Below are positions 49,469-59,500 of a stretch of 64,000 nt of DNA, in pieces. Position 1 is the stretch's first letter, and each line of letters opens with the position of its first letter. The stretch lies in contig CM007314.1 of assembly GCA_000333855.2 (NCBI GenBank), forward strand, positions 647,838 through 711,837, read 5' to 3'. The position numbers and the translations under genes were made by a program. The notes under the pieces were generated by a model. That model did no database searches. It saw only the letters and a program-made list of their open reading frames with translations, and was not told where the DNA came from. Source of the stretch: Endotrypanum monterogeii. Its lineage: Eukaryota; Euglenozoa; Kinetoplastea; Trypanosomatida; Trypanosomatidae.

Positions 49469-51667
49469 ATGTCGTTTTCACGTAAGCCGATGAATGGAAA
49501 AGATTCTTCTGAAGCTTTCCCGCGCATGGGCAACGGTAAAACACCACCTCAGAGCGCGCGCAGCAACTCTCTCTATGCGGTTCTCGATGTAGCCCACACC
49601 GCCACGACCGAGGAGATCACCGCGGCGTACCGTAGACTTGCCCTTGCATACCACCCTGACCGCCCGAATGGGTCACATGAAGCGTTTCAGGAGATCCAGC
49701 GTGCGTATGAGGTGTTGGGGTCGACCGAGACACGTACCAAGTATGACGCACTAAGGAGAGGAAAGCTTGCCTTGCGAGGGTTCAGGCGCCCACCCCCTTT
49801 GGAATCAGTGCTCCAGCCTGTCTACGCGTTGCTTGTCGATGGCGCCTTCTACGAGTTCGAGGCGGCGCCCAGCAAACTCAAGTGCAGCTTCCACTACGGT
49901 GACGGTATTGAGTTGAAAGGTGACCGTGGTAGCTTTATTGGGCTCGCTGGGGACGGCTTTATCTATTGGTCCATTAACGGGCGAGGGTTTGCATCAAAGC
50001 TGTGCCAGTTGGGAGGCAGCTTCGCGCTTTCCAGCGTTCGTCTCACTTATCGTAGCAACATGGGGTTGCGCAAGACGCCATTGCAGCGTTCCTCTCTGGA
50101 GCCGTCACACAAAGGTCGCGCCGGCAGCTCCTCCTGCAGCCATCAGGCTTCAGACGGCGGTGCTGGCGGTGAACGGCACTCCACCAACACCAACAGCACC
50201 AACGGCGTAGACGTCGCCAATCTGTTCAAGGCGCGTAGCATAAAAGAAGCGCTCCTAAAGAAGGAGCGAGGAAGAAATCGTAGAAACTGGTCGGAGACAA
50301 TTGGTCGTGAGGAAAAAGAGGAGCGCAGTGATCTCGAGCACAATTTGTGGGATCAGCTCAACTCGCTGCACCGAATGACTAAGACCGCGCTGTGTTGTGT
50401 GCTGCGCGGTACTGCCGTGCCGCCAGAGGTGCTGCGCTGGATGGTTTTCTCATCGGGGGAGGAGGTGGTCCAGGGCTTCTCCAACGATTCCGCTACGTCA
50501 CCGGCTGTCGAGTCTGTGTCGCAGGCGACATCGCCGGAGTCGTTCTATCCCCTCCAGAGTTCTTGCCGAGGAAACGTAAAAAATCTACATGAAAACGGCG
50601 ATGACAAAGAGCTCCTCCATCACATTGGTAGGGGCAGGGCGAGCCCCTCCCGAAGCGAATCCGGTAGCGCTCACAGCGTTTCTTCCTCGGCGTTACCGCA
50701 GCGGGTTACAACAGCTTCTGTTGGCCCATCAGAGAGGGATTCCTGTTGTGCACACTCAGCAGCGGCGCCGCCACCGATGTCATCGGCTACACATCGACCT
50801 GACTGCGACACAGCTGTCACCGCTGAAGACTCTACTGCAAAGGGACTTGGGGTTACAGAGGCTCTCGCGTCCCGGTCCCTCTCGCCACGGTGTTCAGCAT
50901 TCTCCTTGATGGAGTCAGGTAAAGACGCCGAGCCACACCCCACCGACGGGCCACCCGTCCCTTCCACCTTTCTATCCTCTTCTGCTATCAGTGATCCTCC
51001 ATCGAGAAGTTCCGTGGAGGAGGTGCCGCTGATGGGATGTGCGAATACCATCCACGTTGACTTCGACGAGTCGCATACTCAGAAAAAACGGGACGACTGT
51101 GTTTCTTCTTCTCTTCATGCTTCACAAAGGCTTGGGAATGATGTGCCCAGGGAGGCGTCGGTTGTAGCGCAGCGGGGAGCCCCTATGAGGAGCACCTCGC
51201 TCGTATCCGCTTTTTGTCACGAGGACCCTGAGCACCAGGGCTTCTCTGGATACGTTCCAGTAGTGGCAACTACCTCGCCGTCTTCCATCGCACAGAGGGA
51301 TTTTCCTACCGAGACACCGGTGGAGGATCTTAATGGGGGCTGTGTTGCTTCCATGCGGCAGCCGTTGGCGTCTATTCTTCAGGGAACTTCGACAGAGAAT
51401 ACGAGAAACAGTCGCCCGGCGGTGTCCCAGGGAAAAGAGCTTGGGAGGCATTTGTCTACACGAGCAGGACCGCGCTACATGTCAGCAACTGTGGCGCAGT
51501 CACACCGAGCAAGGTTGCTGCCGATTGAAGCTTCCAATCCAGCGACGCACCGCTTTACTCCCTCTCACGGGGCTACTCACAGGTACAGTGGCTCGACTGG
51601 CGACCAACTTTTCGAAGAGGAGCGTGCATTTATGGAGTCCTTTGCCAAGACGAAGCGTATCGTCTGA
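49469..51667 (+). CDS. J-domain (DnaJ/Hsp40 type III) protein
   Basis: A 732-residue protein with an N-terminal J domain at about 33-95 (YAVLDVAHTATTEEITAAYR, then YHPDRP with the HPD triad at 62-64, and FQEIQRAYEVLGS). It would stimulate an Hsp70. There is no Gly/Phe region or zinc finger, so it is a type III J protein. A second domain (about 110-195) has a glycine-rich beta pattern, YGDGIELKGDRGSFIGLAGD then FIYWSINGRG, that I believe occurs in other kinetoplastid proteins; its function is unknown. The rest (about 200-720) is a long Ser-rich disordered region with a basic stretch near 265-285 (KKERGRNRRNWSE). Client and location unknown. The ATG is the first after a good acceptor. Confidence 0.88.
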   Translation: MSFSRKPMNGKDSSEAFPRMGNGKTPPQSARSNSLYAVLDVAHTATTEEITAAYRRLALAYHPDRPNGSHEAFQEIQRAYEVLGSTETRTKYDALRRGKLALRGFRRPPPLESVLQPVYALLVDGAFYEFEAAPSKLKCSFHYGDGIELKGDRGSFIGLAGDGFIYWSINGRGFASKLCQLGGSFALSSVRLTYRSNMGLRKTPLQRSSLEPSHKGRAGSSSCSHQASDGGAGGERHSTNTNSTNGVDVANLFKARSIKEALLKKERGRNRRNWSETIGREEKEERSDLEHNLWDQLNSLHRMTKTALCCVLRGTAVPPEVLRWMVFSSGEEVVQGFSNDSATSPAVESVSQATSPESFYPLQSSCRGNVKNLHENGDDKELLHHIGRGRASPSRSESGSAHSVSSSALPQRVTTASVGPSERDSCCAHSAAAPPPMSSATHRPDCDTAVTAEDSTAKGLGVTEALASRSLSPRCSAFSLMESGKDAEPHPTDGPPVPSTFLSSSAISDPPSRSSVEEVPLMGCANTIHVDFDESHTQKKRDDCVSSSLHASQRLGNDVPREASVVAQRGAPMRSTSLVSAFCHEDPEHQGFSGYVPVVATTSPSSIAQRDFPTETPVEDLNGGCVASMRQPLASILQGTSTENTRNSRPAVSQGKELGRHLSTRAGPRYMSATVAQSHRARLLPIEASNPATHRFTPSHGATHRYSGSTGDQLFEEERAFMESFAKTKRIV

Positions 51668-51923
51668 TGAGATGGCTGTGTTGGGAGAAACACAGGAGGC
51701 AATATATGCCCTCTCCTCTCATTTCGTCCCCTTCCAAATCTCTTCCCTTTCCTCAACGCCAAAGGGGGTGGGAAGTGCCACAGAGATTTTCGGTGATAAT
51801 CAATATTTTATCCACAGGGAAGCGCTTCACTTGTGGCGTCTTTTTTTTTCTTTTTTTTGTGCTTTAGGTTAGTTGCGTTCTTCTCTTACAAGGGCTTTCT
51901 ATTCGTTAGCATTTCCGACTGTC

Positions 51924-51925
<2 letters not shown>

Positions 51926-51956
<31 letters not shown>

Positions 51957-51968
51957 TGTGTGTGTGTG
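51926..51968. repeat. (GT)n microsatellite, 43 nt
   Basis: GT repeat with one CT interruption, about 260 nt after the J-domain gene. Confidence 0.9.
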
Positions 51969-52393
51969 CAACAGTTTCTATAACGTTAGTGTGTCTCGAT
52001 TGTGTTATTGAAACACCAACATACGCACATACTTTTTGCAGTAGGTTTTCCTTCTGTTGTCTCCATTCACGGGGTTTTCCTGATTGAAATCTCTCTATAT
52101 ATTGCATCAACAAGATATACTTGGGTATTACTGAGCAGCAGGGGGTCGGCGTTCGCCGCTTGTATTTTTGTATCCCCCTTTTTTTTCCTTAATTGCTGAA
52201 ATGACTGGGGTGTTTTTTCGATCTATCTTGGGGGTTCGGATTCGTCTCGGCAGTCGTCGACAGTATGGCGTACAGGTCGAGGAGAGCCGCTGGCGTTCGT
52301 GTCAGTAATCCGGGGAGACGCGGAGTCACGAAATGGGTTTTAGCGCCCCCCCCCTTCCGTTGTCACTTGGTCTGTTAATACTGAACTCTACGT

Positions 52394-52540
52394 ATGGATT
52401 CGGAGACCACAGCGCAACACGCGCGCAGGAGTGCTGCCTACCATTCCTTGTCTCCTGCTGAGTGCGGGTGTCCAGATAGTGGCAACAGAGGTGGCGGGGA
52501 AGGTGCCCGCCTTAAAGGTATATACGCATTCGAAAACTGA
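52394..52540 (+). CDS. 48-codon small ORF of doubtful status
   Basis: An ATG-initiated frame MDSETTAQHARRSAAYHSLS and onward, ending ...IYAFEN. Its composition is closer to genes than to the homopolymer-rich spacers, and it sits 221 nt before the tRNA-guanine transglycosylase start. It would lie upstream of that gene's acceptor, so it could be a tiny independent gene or chance. No homology recognised. Confidence 0.15.
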   Translation: MDSETTAQHARRSAAYHSLSPAECGCPDSGNRGGGEGARLKGIYAFEN

Positions 52541-52691
52541 TGTCTCCTCGGTATACGCCTATCACACAGCTGTTTCCCCCCCTTTTCTCTGGATCATTTT
52601 GATTATATATATCAGGTCTGTTACGAGGGGTGCGTCTATTGAGTCAGTATTATTTTCTTCACCTAAAAAGCGCACTTAGGCGCACGACAGA

Positions 52692-52726
52692 TTCCATATC
52701 TCCACCCACTCGCATTCCGCCCTCAG
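52692..52726 (+). promoter_or_regulatory. Spliced-leader acceptor for the TGT gene
   Basis: CCATATCTCCACCCACTCGC, ATTCCGCCCTCAG, ending at AG 52725-52726, 34 nt before the ATG at 52761. Confidence 0.62.
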
Positions 52727-52760
52727 GGTACGAAATCCTCGGCGCCTGCGCAACACGGCG

Positions 52761-54170
52761 ATGCATCAGCCTCCGCTATTCACGTTTGAGGAGTGTAGGG
52801 GTCCGGCTGGCAAGGAGCCTGTCGCAGCCCGAAGCGGCGTGTTTCACCTGCCACACGGCCCCTTGCGTACACCAATTTTCATGCCGGTTGCCACACAGGG
52901 TGCACTCAAGGGCGTCACAGTTGAGCAGCTCGAGGAGCTCGACGTCGAAATAATATTGGGAAACACATATCACCTGGGTCTGCGCCCCGGGGAGGAGGTG
53001 CTGCGCGATATCACCTCGCGTAAGAACGCGCGGGAGGCTGCCACTGGCAGCCAAACTTCAGCAGATGGTATCCGCAATAACATGGATGGCATTCACTTTA
53101 TGGAGAGCTGGAAGAAAAACATACTTACCGACAGCGGTGGCTTCCAGATGGTGTCGTTGCTGAAGCTAGCTCAGATCACAGAGGAAGGTGTTCGATTTCA
53201 GTCGACGCATGGCAGCGGTGCAGCAGGAGCCGTGACGTCAAAGGCGAAAACAGAAGCGTTAAGCACGGCGAGTGATGCGGCGGCCACCACCTCTGCGGTC
53301 GCGGTCTCAAAAGATGCATCAGAGGTCCATGGCAACGGCGAAGTGGATGCAAGTACATATTCTCTGCTTCTCCGCCCTGAGGATTCCATCCGTATTCAAA
53401 ACGCCATCGGTGGCGACATAATGATGCAACTAGATGATGTCGTGCACACGCTGACGGTGGGGCCGCGCGTGGAGGAGGCAGCGAAGCGCTCGATCCGGTG
53501 GCTTGACCGCTGTCTAGCAGCCAACCAGAATCGTGAGAAGCAGTGTATTTTCGGTATCGTGCAGGGAGCCTTGAATGCGGATCTGCGCCGCTACTGTGTA
53601 AAGGAAATCATCCAGCGGACCGATTGCATGGGCTACGCTATTGGGGGTCTTAGCGGCGGGGAGGCGAAGGACGATTTCTGGCAAATGGTGCGTCTGTGTA
53701 CAAAAGAGGGGCTGCCGCCGAACAAGCCGCGGTATTGCATGGGCGTCGGTTATCCGGAAGACATCCTTGTCTGCATAGCGCTCGGTGTGGACATGTTCGA
53801 TTGCGTATATGCTTGTCGAACGGCTCGTTTCGGCTCTGCGCTCACTTCCTCTGGCAAGCTTCAACTTTCCAAGAAGGAGTACGCCTCCGACTTTGGTCCG
53901 CTCGACCCGAAATGCAGCTGTATGACGTGCCGCACCTACACTCGTTCTTACTTGAGCATGATAGCGGGAAAGGAGGGAACAGCAGCGACGTTGTTGTCCT
54001 ATCACAACATTGCTTACCTCATCCGCCTCACCCGCGGCGCTCGCAGCGCCATTGAGGAGGGGCGCTTTGATCAGTACGTGCAAGATTTTTTCCTGGACTA
54101 CTACCCAAAGAAGGACTACCCCAAGTGGGTGGTGGAGGCACTGGCTTCTGTCGAGATAAAGCTGTTGTAG
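52761..54170 (+). CDS. Queuine tRNA-ribosyltransferase catalytic subunit (TGT1/QTRT1-like)
   Basis: A 469-residue eukaryotic-type tRNA-guanine transglycosylase, which exchanges guanine 34 of GUN anticodons for queuine. Conserved blocks: TPIFMPVATQGALKGVT, ILGNTYHL, TDSGGFQM with the base-binding Asp124, QNAIGGDIMMQLDDVV, FGIVQGALNADLR, GYAIGGLSGGE, MGVGYPEDILV and MFDCVY with nucleophile Asp347. The zinc site is C385-x-C387-x-x-C390 and H415. So the catalytic and zinc residues are present. Differences from human QTRT1 as I know it: the motif after the nucleophile reads YACRTARFG rather than FPTRTARFG, VQGA replaces QGG, and there are two insertions (about 84-115, and an Ala/Ser/Thr-rich one at about 150-200). 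The partner subunit (QTRT2-like) is not in the window. ATG follows an acceptor by 34 nt. Confidence 0.92.
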   Translation: MHQPPLFTFEECRGPAGKEPVAARSGVFHLPHGPLRTPIFMPVATQGALKGVTVEQLEELDVEIILGNTYHLGLRPGEEVLRDITSRKNAREAATGSQTSADGIRNNMDGIHFMESWKKNILTDSGGFQMVSLLKLAQITEEGVRFQSTHGSGAAGAVTSKAKTEALSTASDAAATTSAVAVSKDASEVHGNGEVDASTYSLLLRPEDSIRIQNAIGGDIMMQLDDVVHTLTVGPRVEEAAKRSIRWLDRCLAANQNREKQCIFGIVQGALNADLRRYCVKEIIQRTDCMGYAIGGLSGGEAKDDFWQMVRLCTKEGLPPNKPRYCMGVGYPEDILVCIALGVDMFDCVYACRTARFGSALTSSGKLQLSKKEYASDFGPLDPKCSCMTCRTYTRSYLSMIAGKEGTAATLLSYHNIAYLIRLTRGARSAIEEGRFDQYVQDFFLDYYPKKDYPKWVVEALASVEIKLL

Positions 54171-54437
54171 TCCCTTGTGTGATGGGGTAGTGGTGATATC
54201 GTGCAGCGTGAGTATTCCAACCTTTACAATCCTGCTCCACTCCTCGACTTCGTCCAAAAGGATCAAAGCAATGAATCGCGGCTAAAGATGGACGACGACG
54301 ATCACGCTAAAACACGACGCGGGGGGGGGAGGGAGGGATGAATTTTCCCATCCCTATCCTCCCCCAGTAACACTTATGTTGTCGTGTGTGGTCGCAGGGT
54401 GATGTGTATGTGCTTTTGTGTTAGCATATATTATATG

Positions 54438-54441
<4 letters not shown>

Positions 54442-54475
<34 letters not shown>
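54442..54475. repeat. (TA)n microsatellite left of the gap
   Basis: About 34 nt of perfect TA repeat, roughly 95 nt left of the N run. Confidence 0.88.
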
Positions 54476-54476
<1 letters not shown>

Positions 54477-54570
54477 TAGTATGTCTCTTCGTACGTACGA
54501 CGGAGGTAGGGTAGGGAACGGAAACGAACGACGACCGACGTCGGTGGTGTACGTGTTACGTAGTAAGGTA

Positions 54571-54590
54571 NNNNNNNNNNNNNNNNNNNN
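54571..54590. other. Assembly gap (20 N)
   Basis: Twenty ambiguous bases, probably a scaffold placeholder rather than a true length. The bases either side (54475-54570 and 54591-54700) lack the homopolymers typical of these spacers. Confidence 0.98.
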
Positions 54591-54701
54591 ACCTACTCCT
54601 CCCCTACCCGTAACTACTTACTTAGTTGTTCGGTTGGTGTGGTCGGTCGAGGTGGTAGTGTGTAGTTGTGTCGTTTGTTGTTAGTATACTATATTATATA
54701 G

Positions 54702-54704
<3 letters not shown>

Positions 54705-54739
<35 letters not shown>
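54705..54739. repeat. (TA)n microsatellite right of the gap
   Basis: About 35 nt of TA repeat, roughly 115 nt right of the N run, mirroring the tract to the left. Confidence 0.88.
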
Positions 54740-54744
<5 letters not shown>

Positions 54745-56410
54745 GGTCTCTGTTCAACGAGGCAAGGTGGGGCGGAAAGAACAGACACGCGTGGTGCATT
54801 GGCTAAGGATGAGGAAGTCTCGGAACGCACCTTTCTAAGGTTTTCGTACAACTCGTCAGGCTCCTTTCCCCAGTGGCGATTAACGTCTACTGATGACAGG
54901 GCCGGGCGCCTACGGCGTATGGAAAGGGATGAAGGATGCGCTTCCACTGCTGTCGGTGGCCATGATCCCGGTAATCTTTCATTGGAGCAACCAGCGAGAC
55001 ATCGCGTCTGCAATCTCCACATTATCGGACAAAACTTCATTGTCACTCGTGCTTGATGTGAGTCACCACTCTTTTTTTTTTTTCTCAGGGGATCTGAAGG
55101 GTCCCGAGAAAGATGCAAGCTGTGGCGGGCCAGCAGGAGAGGGAGGGATGAGGGCCGCTTTGGGGTGATATGCGACGTGACTAGATGGAGCACAAGACAA
55201 AGACCGTTATCTGATGACTGAGTGAGAGAGGTTGTTGCAGAGGCTAAGCGGTGTTTCGCAGTCGATATATCGACCTAAAAAAAAAAAAACAGGCGAGATC
55301 TGAGCTGCAGCTTGACTGACATGTTGTGAGGCAGAGTGTAGGCACATTAAGCAGCAGCAACAACATATTTCGAACAAAAAAAATTAATGATATCTCAGTC
55401 CATCTGGTACAAGTCTCCATGTACGAGTGCTTTCGAATAGGTGTCTTGCTCAAAAGGCACTTGCCATAACGTCACTGGGGGAGAAGAAGAGATGAATCTC
55501 CTTTTTTTTTTTTAAACAGTGATAGAAAGGCGTTGAAAAAAAGGGGGGGGGAGGTGGAGTAATTGTGAGCCCATCGTTCTGTTGGCGCGTTCCAGGCACC
55601 TTTTTCGCATTGGGCCATTTCCTGTCAAGTACAGAGCTGCGCCACACTCGCGTGTGTGTGGCCTCGAGGTGCACACCTGTGTTTAACCCTACCCCCCTTA
55701 TCCTCCCTGTGACACAAATGTTCACTGATCATTACATTTCCCCCCTTCTCTCTTCCTGAATTATCTCTCTTCTTTGTCCTCATTCTTTTCTGTTCGATGT
55801 TTAACTTTACGCATCACCGGCGGATGACGATGTCACTGTGACTCCCTCCCCCTCCCCCTCCCCCCTCTCTCTCTCTCTTCTCCCTGTCTCATTGCTCGAT
55901 CACTCCGGCCTTTAACCCCCTCCTATTGGTACGCGGCGGCTACTTCTGGTGCTGGCGTTGAAAGTTTTTTAGTCTGTGGAGAAGTGGAAATACCGCATGA
56001 CTATTGCACTGCAGAGGAGTAGGAGGTATCACAAAAAAGAAACAACAACAAAAAAGAGGGGGAGTCAGTTGCATATTCCAGTCAATAACACACTCACATC
56101 CGACTACTCGCAACAAAAGGGGCCTGGTCACTCACGCGCAGCTTTTGTGTGCGTGCTTTGCGCCTCTGTGTGGGTCTTTTGCTGCATCCCCTTACTTTTT
56201 TTTTTTTTTTAGCTGTTGGTTCTTTGATCTACTTTTTTCTCCGTATTCGCAACTTAACGCGAATACGAAACACAACAAAAACAGTGGAAGGTGCTCATCA
56301 TTTCACGTCTTGTGGCCATTGTGGCTGCACAAACGACTGCCACCGCCTCTATGGCCTCGGCTCGATTTGTCTCACTCAGCTTTTCTGTGCTCAGCGTCAT
56401 CCCGCAGCTG

Positions 56411-56441
56411 ACCTCTTCTTTTCTTTCCCCCCCCGTTTTAG
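56411..56441 (+). promoter_or_regulatory. Spliced-leader acceptor for HYDIN
   Basis: ACCTCTTCTTTTCTTTCCCC then CCCCGTTTTAG, ending at AG 56440-56441. In-frame stops at 56409 and 56439 close the reading frame upstream, and the first ATG after the site is 56538 in the HYDIN frame. Confidence 0.75.
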
Positions 56442-56537
56442 AGTAGATCGACGAGGCTCGAAGGTACCTTCCTCGTCATCCACAACACTCAAATCGCACA
56501 CGTGGCGGCTGGTACGACGTCCATCGGTCCGCCTAAG

Positions 56538-59500
56538 ATGTCGTCTGGGAGCTCGCAGAAGGGCTTTCTTAACCGTACCGCGTCCACCGCTAGAGAAAAA
56601 GTTGCTGCGCGGACACACGGCGTTATGGCTGCCTCTGTAGGCAGCTCAGCATCTTGGAGAGCAAATGGTATTCCTCCGAGAACTCTACCTCCCAAGATGA
56701 TACGAGCACCGCACCAGCCGGCGAGTTTGAAGGGTGGCGCCGAGGCGCAAGTATCACCGACGCACATGCCCGCGAACCAGTGGCATATTGGCACCGCCAC
56801 CTCCGAGACACTCTGCGTAGTGCGGAGTCCACACACAGCACCGGAGCATTCTCCAATCTTTCCCTTCGATGTATATCCTACCGAGATTGTGTTTGAATCA
56901 TTCGAGCCCAATAAGACCTATACTGCTACCCTCCAGCTAAAGAACCGCACAGTGAACAGTACGTACGTACGTGTGGACCGGCCAACGTCCTGCACCGTCT
57001 TCGAGTTGGCCGCGCCACACGGGGCTGAGTTGTCGTCGAGGGTGGCCCCTGGTCTCTCCGTTATCTACACAGTCATTTTCAAACCAACGCGTGATGTAAG
57101 GCACTATGAGACGCAGCTCGTCGTGCGGACAGAAAGCGGTGAGTCACTTCCTGTTTCGGTGCGTGCCTACACAAGTCGTGGCTATTTGCAGCTTCCAGCG
57201 GCGCTCACGCTGCGGGAGGCACCGGTGAAGGGAGCAAGCGACACGCCTCTGTTTTTACGGAACATCAGCGTGCGGAAGTGCGTCTGGCGGGCGATGATTT
57301 TCGATGTTAGAGGTCTCGCCCCGGCGGGAGTGTCGCCCGATGTGTCATATCCACTTTCTTCAAATTTTTCGATCACGCCGAGCAGCGGCGAGATCAGTCC
57401 TCTCTGTGGTGGGGATGAGGGGACAGCCATAGTTGTGTCCCCCGTTTCTGTGCAATTCAATCCGCACCCAAGCATGCCGGCTCCCGGTCTATGCGAGGGA
57501 CTGCTCCGTTTCTTTCTTGGCCCAGAAGGAGACGTTGTGCAGGATGTGCATCTGTCAGCGCAGGCGGTGGAGCTGGTTGGCCTCACGCTCGAGCAGACGG
57601 AGGTGTCTTTCGCGGACACTTATGTAACGACGGAGCGGCAGGCAGTGGTGCGAGTGCGCAATAATTCGAGCGCAACAGTGCACTTCGCGTGGAAAAGCTC
57701 ATACCGTGCCAGCCCAGGTAGTGCCGACCACGTTGGGATAAACTCAGCACATAATACAGTGGGATCTGGTGGACGCTTTGCACTGACTGCTGGGGCAAAT
57801 TCCAACTCCAGCGCAAACAAAAAGAACGATATCACCACGCTCGACAGTGGAGGGCTGTACGGAGGCGATGAGCAGCTTGCCGATTTTCATCTGACGTCGC
57901 TTTCCCACTTGGGAGGCGAAAGCGCAAGTTACGACGGCTACACCGGAGATGAGGCTTTCCGCATTGAGCCACTGTCGGGCGTTCTCTACAGTTTCGGCGT
58001 GCGTGAGTTCACCATTACGTTCAATCCCACCGTCGCAGTTCTTTACGAGTCCATGGCGTTTCTAGATGTGACGGGGTTGGTGAATCGACTTCCTCTGATG
58101 CTGCGTGGCCACGGTCTCGGTCCACGGTGTTCCCTTGAGCACAATCGGCTCGAGATTGGCGACGTCTACTTGAATGCTCTGCACGAGTATGAAGTGCACA
58201 TGGAGAATACTTCCTCCATCGACTGCCAGTACGTGATCCTGCCGCCCGTGCCAGTTCCGGGTCCCCTCTCCCCTCCCGAGACCTCAGCGGACTCAGGTAC
58301 CCACCCGTCGAACACAGATTTCTCTAGCAAGTTTCGGTTCACCCCGTCCCATGGAACTCTCAGCCCCGGTGAGATTGTAAAACTGCGTATAGAGTTGCAG
58401 TCGGATCGCATCGGCTCTTTCTGTGAGGTATTTCGTGTGCATGTGCGGGGGGCAGTGGAGGAGGTCCCGCTGCTGCTGAAGGGGCGGGTGCTGGGTCCGC
58501 ATTTCGAGTGCAGCGTTGACGAGCTCGACTTTGGCAATGTCTCGTACAATATGCGGCATGAGCGCGCTGTCCAGATTTCAAACACAAGCCCCATTCCAAT
58601 GCATTATACACTGCGCGTGCCCAATGATTGCCCATACGCAGATGATTTGGGTATATCACCCGCCACCGGCGTCATCGCACCGTCGGCGACAGAGACGGTG
58701 ACTGTAACGTTCCACTCGCGCACTGTGGGTGATTATGATACCGTGCTCCTGGTTGAGGTGGCCGATGTCGGTGACGTGCTGGACGCCATCCCGATCAAGG
58801 CCACCTGCATGGTTCCGTCGCTCTTATGCAATACCACGGAGCTTTCTTTCGGTGGTGTCTTTGTTGGGCATCCCGCCACACTGAAGGTGGGTGTGCTGAA
58901 CGAATCTGCTCTGACAGGGATGTTCGAGTTGTCTTTGGTGGGTGGAGACGTTCTAGGTGATGTGGTGGAGGTGTTGCTTCCGGTATCAGAGAACCACGAA
59001 GACGGCGTGCAGTGGATCGCACCGCACCAGTCGATGCAGATGCCGGTAACTTTGAGAGCACTGCGACCTGGCAAGCTGCAGTTCTCTATCGCTTTGCGAG
59101 TGTTGGGCAAGGATACTGCTGTGTCCCCCCCACACACGATTCTGGTGACCGCGTTTGCGAGTGGGCCATATGTGGAGGTGCAACCGCTCGCGTTCCAGTT
59201 TGGCGTTGTTGGCGTTCTGCGTGAGGTGGTGAAGGAGATGACACTGAAAAATACAAGTCCCGTGCCGGCGCCGTTCTCGTTCTTATTTGAGCGCCACGGC
59301 AGTGTTTTTTCTGCTGGTCGAAGTGGGGCAAATGCTTCGGCTGTCGCAATCCCGCCCTTTCCCCGCGAGCCAGTCTTCGCAGTGGAGCCGGCCGAGGGTG
59401 TGCTGGATCCACACAGCACCCTCACCGTTCGCATCCGTGCGAAACCAGATGAGGCGATGGTGTTCACCGATAAACTCTTTCTACGCCACTCATCGAATAT

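Larger units (their letters stand above)
51668..52760. other. Intergenic region with a long GT tract and a small ORF
   Basis: About 1.1 kb. It contains poly-T (51840-51857), the GT tract at 51926-51968, and a 48-codon ATG frame at 52394-52540, listed separately. Otherwise no credible coding sequence. Confidence 0.55.
54171..56537. other. Intergenic region containing an assembly gap
   Basis: About 2.4 kb. It holds two long TA tracts, a 20-N gap, odd homopolymer-poor flanks around the gap, a pyrimidine-rich stretch (55845-55885), and poly-T/poly-A tracts. No credible gene on either side. The 3' part carries the strong HYDIN acceptor. A gene could in principle be hidden in the gap, whose true size is unknown. 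Confidence 0.55.

Noticed and set aside
53514..54266. 250-codon - strand frame opposite the TGT gene
   Set aside because: Antisense shadow of a strongly conserved enzyme; no recognisable domain.
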